This document shows, piece by piece, positions 59,159 through 64,000 of a stretch of 64,000 bases of DNA. Each line of letters begins with the position of its first letter. The first letter of the stretch is position 1. Position numbers and translations under genes: made by a program. The stretch is taken from NCBI GenBank assembly GCA_942159475.1, contig OW804094.1, positions 133,658,755-133,722,754 of the forward strand, read 5' to 3'. Below the pieces are notes generated by a model. The model was given only the letters and a program-made list of their open reading frames with translations. It was not told the origin of the DNA and did not search any database. This stretch comes from Sthenelais limicola (lineage: Eukaryota > Annelida > Polychaeta > Phyllodocida > Sigalionidae).

Positions 59159-61524
59159 AGGGGCAGGACGATACACTTAACCCTTGCCTCTCCACTGTTA
59201 GTGTTTCTCCGAAAGTATTTGAATCGGTTTCATGTTCTGTTCTACCTATATTCCCGGACATTTCTTCTACCCACCTTGCTCGTGCATCTCCAATTATATT
59301 TCCTAGTTCTCAGGAAGTAAACAAACTGGCTGCGCATGCGCACAATTCGCATCCGCCTAGAATCCAAGATGGTGGACATCGAACAGATTTCCCCACTTTG
59401 ACAAGTCAAGTTCATCATATATTCGACGATTCAGATTCGAATAACCCTATTCAGACCCACTGCGAAGGAAAATATGTCGTCCCTCGCCACTACAGCTCGA
59501 ATGGAAGCCTCCATTCTAATGACAATCCATGTAAACACCCGGAGAAGGCCATCGACGCATCGGTTCTCGATGCACAGCCACCGTCACAACACTCGGAGCT
59601 TCAGTCGACACGCCCCCCTCAGGTATTTACAAATCATGACAGCCGTCCCAATGTCGGCAATGTGACTAACAATTCTAACCCACACGATAATATTATTGAA
59701 AGTGTCCCTGGTGATGGCCACGCCAACCAGACGTATGATATTTGTTGTGATCCAGCTAGTGATAGTGAATGTTGTGTTATCGAGTCTATCGGTCATAGTG
59801 AGGTGGGCGTCAATGCCAATTTTGACCGATATGAACAATGGCCTGCTCCTATCTCAAGTGTCTCTAGCAATTTATCCGATATTTTTAATAAAGTTAAAGA
59901 ATGTGGTGTACCTAACTGGAGAGGGGCCAGGATCCCCCTCCCCTCTAACTTGAATATTGAGGCGTGGACAAGCCTTGCGACAGGTCACCCTGACGATGAC
60001 ATGGTCATAAGTGGCGTAGTGTTCGGGTTCCCTATGCAATATACCGGGGGACCCATGCGCGGAACTGAGACCCAAACAAACCATCCGTCAGGAACGGCTT
60101 ATAAGGATAGTGTTAACTCTTATATTCAGGTGGAGGCAAGCCTGGGGGCTCTCGCTGGCCCATATTATACGCCACCTTTTGTACCATGGACGAAGGTGAG
60201 CCCATTAATGACCAGACCTAAATCAGATGGTTCTCGTAGAATTATTGTCGATTTGTCCTACCCTGACGGGGGCGTGAATAGATATATTCGAAAGAACTCA
60301 TACAATGGCGTCACAACCCATCACAACCTACCAACGATAACAATGGCTCTTGATATTATACAGGGAATTAATTCACCACAGTGCTCAATGGCCGTCATCG
60401 ACCTCAAGAGGGCCTATAGACACTTCATGGTTTGTCCACTTGACTGGCCATTGCAGGGCGTACAACATGAAGGTTTATTTTATTTCGACAAAGCCATGCC
60501 ATTTGGAGCCAGGATATCTTCCCTTATTATGCAAAGAGCAGCCATGTTTATAGTCAGAGCCCTCCGTCAGAAAGGAGCCTCTCCACTAATGTACCTGGAT
60601 GACCTCCTCCTCATTGCCAAAGACAAGGATACTGTCCGTCAGCATTATGATCTAGCTGTGGATATTATTAATTCTCTCGGCCTGACGGTGGCTGACAAGA
60701 AACTACAGCCCCCCTCACAGAGAATCACCTGGTTGGGCGTGGATTTCGACACAAAACAAAATATCATCTCCATTACAAAGATTAAGCTTGACGAGATATA
60801 CAAGTGTTTGGCTGACGCCAAGCTAAAATCTTTCCTCTCAACGAAGCAGATGCAGCAGGTAGTCGGGCGTGTGGCCCACCTTGGCAAGGTCGTCCATCCA
60901 GCCAGATTATTTATGCACAGGCTTCTGGCTGCTTTACGAGCAGCTAAAGGGGGGAGGATCTATATAAACGAATCCGTCAGGCTGGACCTCTCCTGGTTCA
61001 CCGAGTTCCTTCCGGAATATAACGGTAGGACCATCATTCCTAGAGCAGAGGTGGGTCGTCAGATCTGGGCTGACGCATGTATGGTCGGCTCAGGTGCAAC
61101 TGACGGCGAGAACTGTTATGCTTACATCTTCACTGACGAGGACAAACAAGCAAGGAGCATAAATCACCTCGAGGCCATTAATTGTGTTGCTGCGGTCAGG
61201 AGGTTTGTGAACAAATCTGACGCAGGCAAGATAGTTGTTGTCCACTGCGACAATACGGCCACAATCGATACATTCAAAGGTGGGAGAGCCAGGGATCCAA
61301 CCCTGGCGGCGTGTGCCCGTGCATTATGGTTTGCTGCAGCCCATGCCCAAATAACACTCAGATATATACACGTCCCGGGCGTGTATATGGACATCCCAGA
61401 CGCTCTCTCTCGTGCTGCCTTGTCGGAGAAGCATAGAGTTCAGGCCCATAACATTGTCGTCAAAAACCATCTTACAAGTGTCGACATTAATCCTGAATTT
61501 TTCTCTTTGTCTAATTTCTACTAG
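59140..61524 (+). CDS. Reverse transcriptase-RNase H ORF2 of the Ngaro-like element
   Basis: Copies element RNA into DNA. Open in the -1 frame relative to ORF1; no ATG occurs for about 280 codons, so expression by frameshift fusion is likely. Counting from codon 59,155: a Ser/His/Asn-rich, probably disordered first 240 residues; RT domain about 340-540 with IDLKRAY (catalytic D416) and YLDD (480-483); connection; RNase H about 635-760 with WADA (D640), HLEAIN, HCDNTA and a C-terminal DIPDALSR. No protease, methyltransferase or SGNH hydrolase is seen. The recombinase ORF starts 8 bases after the stop. Confidence 0.93.
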   Translation, partial: VKKLGLKGQDDTLNPCLSTVSVSPKVFESVSCSVLPIFPDISSTHLARASPIIFPSSQEVNKLAAHAHNSHPPRIQDGGHRTDFPTLTSQVHHIFDDSDSNNPIQTHCEGKYVVPRHYSSNGSLHSNDNPCKHPEKAIDASVLDAQPPSQHSELQSTRPPQVFTNHDSRPNVGNVTNNSNPHDNIIESVPGDGHANQTYDICCDPASDSECCVIESIGHSEVGVNANFDRYEQWPAPISSVSSNLSDIFNKVKECGVPNWRGARIPLPSNLNIEAWTSLATGHPDDDMVISGVVFGFPMQYTGGPMRGTETQTNHPSGTAYKDSVNSYIQVEASLGALAGPYYTPPFVPWTKVSPLMTRPKSDGSRRIIVDLSYPDGGVNRYIRKNSYNGVTTHHNLPTITMALDIIQGINSPQCSMAVIDLKRAYRHFMVCPLDWPLQGVQHEGLFYFDKAMPFGARISSLIMQRAAMFIVRALRQKGASPLMYLDDLLLIAKDKDTVRQHYDLAVDIINSLGLTVADKKLQPPSQRITWLGVDFDTKQNIISITKIKLDEIYKCLADAKLKSFLSTKQMQQVVGRVAHLGKVVHPARLFMHRLLAALRAAKGGRIYINESVRLDLSWFTEFLPEYNGRTIIPRAEVGRQIWADACMVGSGATDGENCYAYIFTDEDKQARSINHLEAINCVAAVRRFVNKSDAGKIVVVHCDNTATIDTFKGGRARDPTLAACARALWFAAAHAQITLRYIHVPGVYMDIPDALSRAALSEKHRVQAHNIVVKNHLTSVDINPEFFSLSNFY
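59143..59149 (+). promoter_or_regulatory. Candidate -1 ribosomal frameshift site (A_AAA_AAC)
   Basis: In the ORF1 frame the codons read TCA AAA AAC TCG GTT TGA, so the heptamer AAAAAAC is in the correct X_XXY_YYZ phase. A TAA at 59,137-59,139 closes the -1 frame just upstream and the ORF1 stop at 59,156 closes the zero frame just downstream, so a shift is only possible in this 18-base window. A possible AAGGG/CCCTT stem follows; structure not computed. Confidence 0.75.
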
Positions 61525-61532
61525 GTAATTCA

Positions 61533-62486
61533 ATGGCGGCTAGGCTAGCGAGAGCTGCTCAACAGAGGCAACGTTCTGCTCTTCGTCCAGGCACGGTCAA
61601 GAATAGGGACTCTGCCGCCACACTATTCCTGGCGTTCTGTTCTCACCTTCATCTCAACTACAAGAGACCGTCACCACGCCACATATGCTGGTTTGTTGAA
61701 TACCTGCGACTAAACGGTTCTGCTCCTCCCACGATTGCCAACTCTCTCAGCCTCCTCCGCTCCTTCTATAAAGCATCCAACCTCGACGTCAAACCATTCA
61801 ACGATAACAGAGTTGCCAACGCCATCAGAGGGATACAGCTCACTGTACGTCATATTCCTTCTCCTAAGCTGCCAGTGACGCCAGACATCGTTGCGGCGTG
61901 CTTATCGGCCGCGGCCTCTCGTCCCTATCCAACTCATATCTCTCTAGCTATAATCCTGATGTTTGAGGCATTCTTGCGTCAGTCGAACCTGGCTCCTAGA
62001 TCCGTCAGCCAGTTTGATTCTTCAAGACACCTGACGTTTGGTGATATAAGAGTCAATAATGATAGGCTTCTCATCGACGTCAAGTGGTCCAAAACAATGC
62101 AAGTCTCAGCAACTCCTACAGTCATCTCTCTGCTCAGACTCAGCAATATATTCTGCCCAGTTCAAGCATTTCACGCCCACCGTTTGGCATCGAGAAGGAC
62201 GAGGATGGAGGATCCCCTCTTTACCTTCTATGATGGAAATACGATGACCACTACCTTCTTTGCTAGACAGTGGCGTGACCTGCTCACCATCGTGGGTGCT
62301 GACCCGTCAGCAAACTCTTTACACTCCCTCCGTCGAGGTGGGGCCTATTTTGCCTTCCACACCAAAGGTGCATCTATACAAGACGTCAAATCTCATGGAA
62401 CTTGGCGTACTGACGCAGTCTCCTCTTATCTGACGCCCACGCCATCACAAACTACCTCCGTTCATAGAGCCTTTCTCCAACTATGA
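61533..62486 (+). CDS. Tyrosine recombinase ORF3 of the Ngaro-like element (317 residues)
   Basis: Integrates the circular DNA copy by site-specific recombination. The catalytic set is visible: R149 in FLRQSNL, H264-x-x-R267 in HSLRRGG, H288/W291 in SHGTWR and the nucleophile Y299 in SSYL. The N-terminal 110 residues form the SAM-like DNA-binding half (RPGTVKNRDSA...). Length is normal for the group. Start ATG at 61,533 is 8 bases past the ORF2 stop, consistent with reinitiation or separate message. The stop is 14 bases before repeat B1. Confidence 0.95.
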   Translation: MAARLARAAQQRQRSALRPGTVKNRDSAATLFLAFCSHLHLNYKRPSPRHICWFVEYLRLNGSAPPTIANSLSLLRSFYKASNLDVKPFNDNRVANAIRGIQLTVRHIPSPKLPVTPDIVAACLSAAASRPYPTHISLAIILMFEAFLRQSNLAPRSVSQFDSSRHLTFGDIRVNNDRLLIDVKWSKTMQVSATPTVISLLRLSNIFCPVQAFHAHRLASRRTRMEDPLFTFYDGNTMTTTFFARQWRDLLTIVGADPSANSLHSLRRGGAYFAFHTKGASIQDVKSHGTWRTDAVSSYLTPTPSQTTSVHRAFLQL

Positions 62487-62500
62487 CGCAGGTTTGGGAC

Positions 62501-62636
62501 TTGTTTAGACGTGTACGACATCCTCAACAGACATTGACTATTCATGAAAGTGATCAGATATATTATAAAATCAATCCTTTCCCCACTACGAAAATAAAAC
62601 AACTTAATTAAAATCTGTGTTTCCGTCTTATAATGA
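62501..62636 (+). repeat. Split direct repeat B1
   Basis: Begins TTGTTTAGACGTGTACGACA; second copy at 62,838. Its last bases TAATGA are also the first of A2. Confidence 0.9.
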
Positions 62637-62798
62637 TTAGGGAATTGTTCTCTTGAATAATTCTCAGTCATTATGGCGGGAGAACGATTTTCACTCGACC
62701 TCACGTCACACCTACGTCACACATAAACTGTCACGTTCATCCTGACGTCCTCTCACGCCTCCATATTCCCATTACCAACAGGGAAAAAATTTTGTTCC
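62631..62798 (+). repeat. Split direct repeat A2
   Basis: Identical by eye to 57,528-57,695. The B1-A2 junction equals the expected junction of a circular intermediate. Confidence 0.93.
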
Positions 62799-62837
62799 CG
62801 CCCACCTCCCTAAAAAACTATCTAAGATGAAGGAACA

Positions 62838-62973
62838 TTGTTTAGACGTGTACGACATCCTCAACAGACATTGACTATTCATGAAAGTGATCAGATATAT
62901 TATAAAATCAATCCTTTCCCCACTACGAAAATAAAACAACTTAATTAAAATCTGTGTTTCCGTCTTATAATGA
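62838..62973 (+). repeat. Split direct repeat B2, right end of the element
   Basis: Second copy of B; ends TAATGA and passes into host sequence CTATGAGATG. AAATAAAAC lies inside B1 and B2 and may serve as poly(A) signal. Confidence 0.9.
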
Positions 62974-63000
62974 CTATGAGATGTTTAGCCAAAAATGTTA

Positions 63001-63285
63001 GTAAAATTGGGAGAGACAGGAGCTTTTCTGAGCCCGACTTCAACAAATTCAAATAATCTGTTCAACCACTTACAACTCTAATCATAAAGGTAAATAATTC
63101 AGGTAATCATAGAGACAGGAGCTTTTCCGAGCCCGACTTCTACTGATATAAATATTACAAACAATAATAATTGATATGAAATGACTATGGTATGTTTAGC
63201 TCCAGATTGTATAAGGAAAATGTAACAAAATGAAATCAAAACTGAAATGGAAGGTACCAAGTGTGTTTAGCTTCTGATTGTTAGA
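63001..63285 (+). repeat. Host tandem repeat right of the element
   Basis: Contains a unit matching the left-flank repeat (63,001-63,084), a partial one (63,111-63,140), and recurring ATGACTATG(A/G)GATGTTTAGC-type text at 62,971, 63,181 and a shorter one at about 63,260. The element therefore sits within an array of related units. Confidence 0.75.
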
Positions 63286-63625
63286 GAACCACAAATGACA
63301 AAATAATATGTAACTACAAGGATATAGGGAAAATTGATTGATGAATTTATACAATATTGATGCCTATATAAATGTACCCCTGTACATATACTCTGTTCTA
63401 TAATGAAGGTTGAAGAAGTTGGTAAATGAGGGTCGAAGAACTTGAAGAAATTGTTTTGATCACTTTGTTGCTACAGTAATTAGTAGCCAGTTCTAGGTGA
63501 ATATGTTCATGGCTACAGTAGCATCAGGGATAGGGAGAGTCCTACTCTCTCTTCCAAGATATTTTTGGAATCGTATATAACGCGACTCGCAGCAAGTAAC
63601 TTGGTATGCTTGCGCAAAGGTAAAT

Positions 63626-63862
63626 GTGTTTTTCCCAATGGATAGTATTAATGATGATGGTCTGAAAGCTGTCTCGTGGAACATATGGAGCCTGATACCC
63701 AAGCTGGATCAGATACAGCAGTTTATAACAGAATGTAATCCCCAAGTCGTATTATTACAGGAAACGTGGTTAAATAGTAACGTAAAGAAAGCAAATATTG
63801 TGATACAAAGTTATCCAGAAAGAATACCGCTGGATTGGGTTGTGTGGGCATGTGACTTTTAG
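63626..63862 (+). mobile_element. LINE endonuclease (EEP) N-terminal fragment
   Basis: The frame reads VSWNIWSLIPKLDQIQQF followed by CNPQVVLLQETWL, the opening of an apurinic-type endonuclease/exonuclease/phosphatase domain, with the metal/active-site Asn of WNI and Glu of QET. Similarity fades after about residue 62 and the frame stops at 63,860, so the copy is broken or truncated. A start ATG at 63,626 or 63,638 is possible. Not shown to be linked to the LINE piece at 1-605. Confidence 0.8.
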
Positions 63863-64000
63863 GCTAGTTGCTTGTATAAATGTGGATTGTTCACATTTCC
63901 GACGAACTACCCTCCGCCCAGCCATCCCGTTCTCCACCCCACCCCACCCGGGCCTCGGCACTGTTCACTGAGTCAGTGAACAGCGCCGCTGGTGTCAGTT
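63863..64000. other. Window end, nothing recognised
   Basis: C-rich pocket (CACCCCACCCCACCCGGG type) and a short hairpin-like GTTCACTGAGTCAGTGAAC at about 63,963-63,981. Confidence 0.5.

Larger units (their letters stand above)
57528..62973 (+). mobile_element. Ngaro-like tyrosine-recombinase retrotransposon, complete
   Basis: 5,446 bp with split direct repeats: A1 57,528-57,695, three ORFs, B1 62,501-62,636, A2 62,631-62,798, B2 62,838-62,973. A1/A2 are identical over 168 bp and B1/B2 over about 136 bp as far as I can check by eye. This A1-ORFs-B1-A2-B2 order, an RT-RNase H without a DNA methyltransferase domain, and a tyrosine recombinase in place of an integrase define the Ngaro group of the DIRS order. 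All three frames are open, with no internal stop. No target-site duplication is expected; ends meet the host at a shared TAATGA. It lies in the same strand as the receptor and calmodulin genes, outside any gene. Confidence 0.95.

Noticed and set aside
1..64000. tRNA, rRNA or CRISPR-type arrays
   Set aside because: No tRNA-like B-box/cloverleaf context or rRNA segments were noticed by eye, and repeats found are contiguous satellites, not spaced arrays; a tRNA/Rfam scan would be decisive.

Overview
The window is eukaryotic, AT-rich animal DNA. It has three spliced genes with canonical GT..AG introns, long non-coding stretches, many small transposon-like repeats and one apparently intact retrotransposon. 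The gene set (a LYAR orthologue, an NR1-type nuclear receptor with an ESCKA P-box, a 149-residue calmodulin-family protein), the Ngaro-like tyrosine-recombinase retrotransposon and frequent TAGGCC/AGGCCT motifs suggest an invertebrate deuterostome, most likely an echinoderm. That assignment is inference from pattern, not from a search.

Layout. 1-605: C-terminal fragment of a LINE reverse transcriptase on the minus strand. 606-13,909: no gene recognised; nested and tandem repeats, including a 20-copy satellite with a 30-bp unit (10,098-10,704). 13,910-19,405 (minus): LYAR, seven coding exons, 349 residues, every junction resolved in phase. 19,406-20,285: an 880-bp head-to-head gap that may be a shared promoter. 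20,286-31,772 (plus): nuclear receptor, five coding exons, 471 residues, with the whole hinge and ligand-binding domain in one exon. 31,773-41,390: gene desert with several MITEs. 41,891-52,533 (plus): divergent calmodulin, four coding exons. 52,534-57,450: more MITE-like elements and a perfect 40-bp palindrome. 57,528-62,973: complete Ngaro-like element with split direct repeats (A1-ORFs-B1-A2-B2), Gag-like ORF, RT-RNase H ORF and tyrosine recombinase ORF. 63,001-64,000: host repeat units and a LINE endonuclease fragment.

The three host genes show no pathway link: LYAR is a nucleolar growth/ribosome-biogenesis factor, the receptor a ligand-type transcription factor, and the calmodulin relative a Ca2+ sensor. 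The only structural relation is the divergent LYAR/receptor pair.

The most notable material is in the Ngaro-like element. An A_AAA_AAC slippery heptamer lies inside an 18-base overlap window between the Gag-like and RT frames, as expected for programmed -1 frameshifting. The element-end repeats are identical over 168 bp, implying recent insertion. The flanks allow the empty target site to be inferred. The hexamer CTGACG/CGTCAG occurs about 27 times in 5.4 kb, in all reading frames, roughly ten times expectation.
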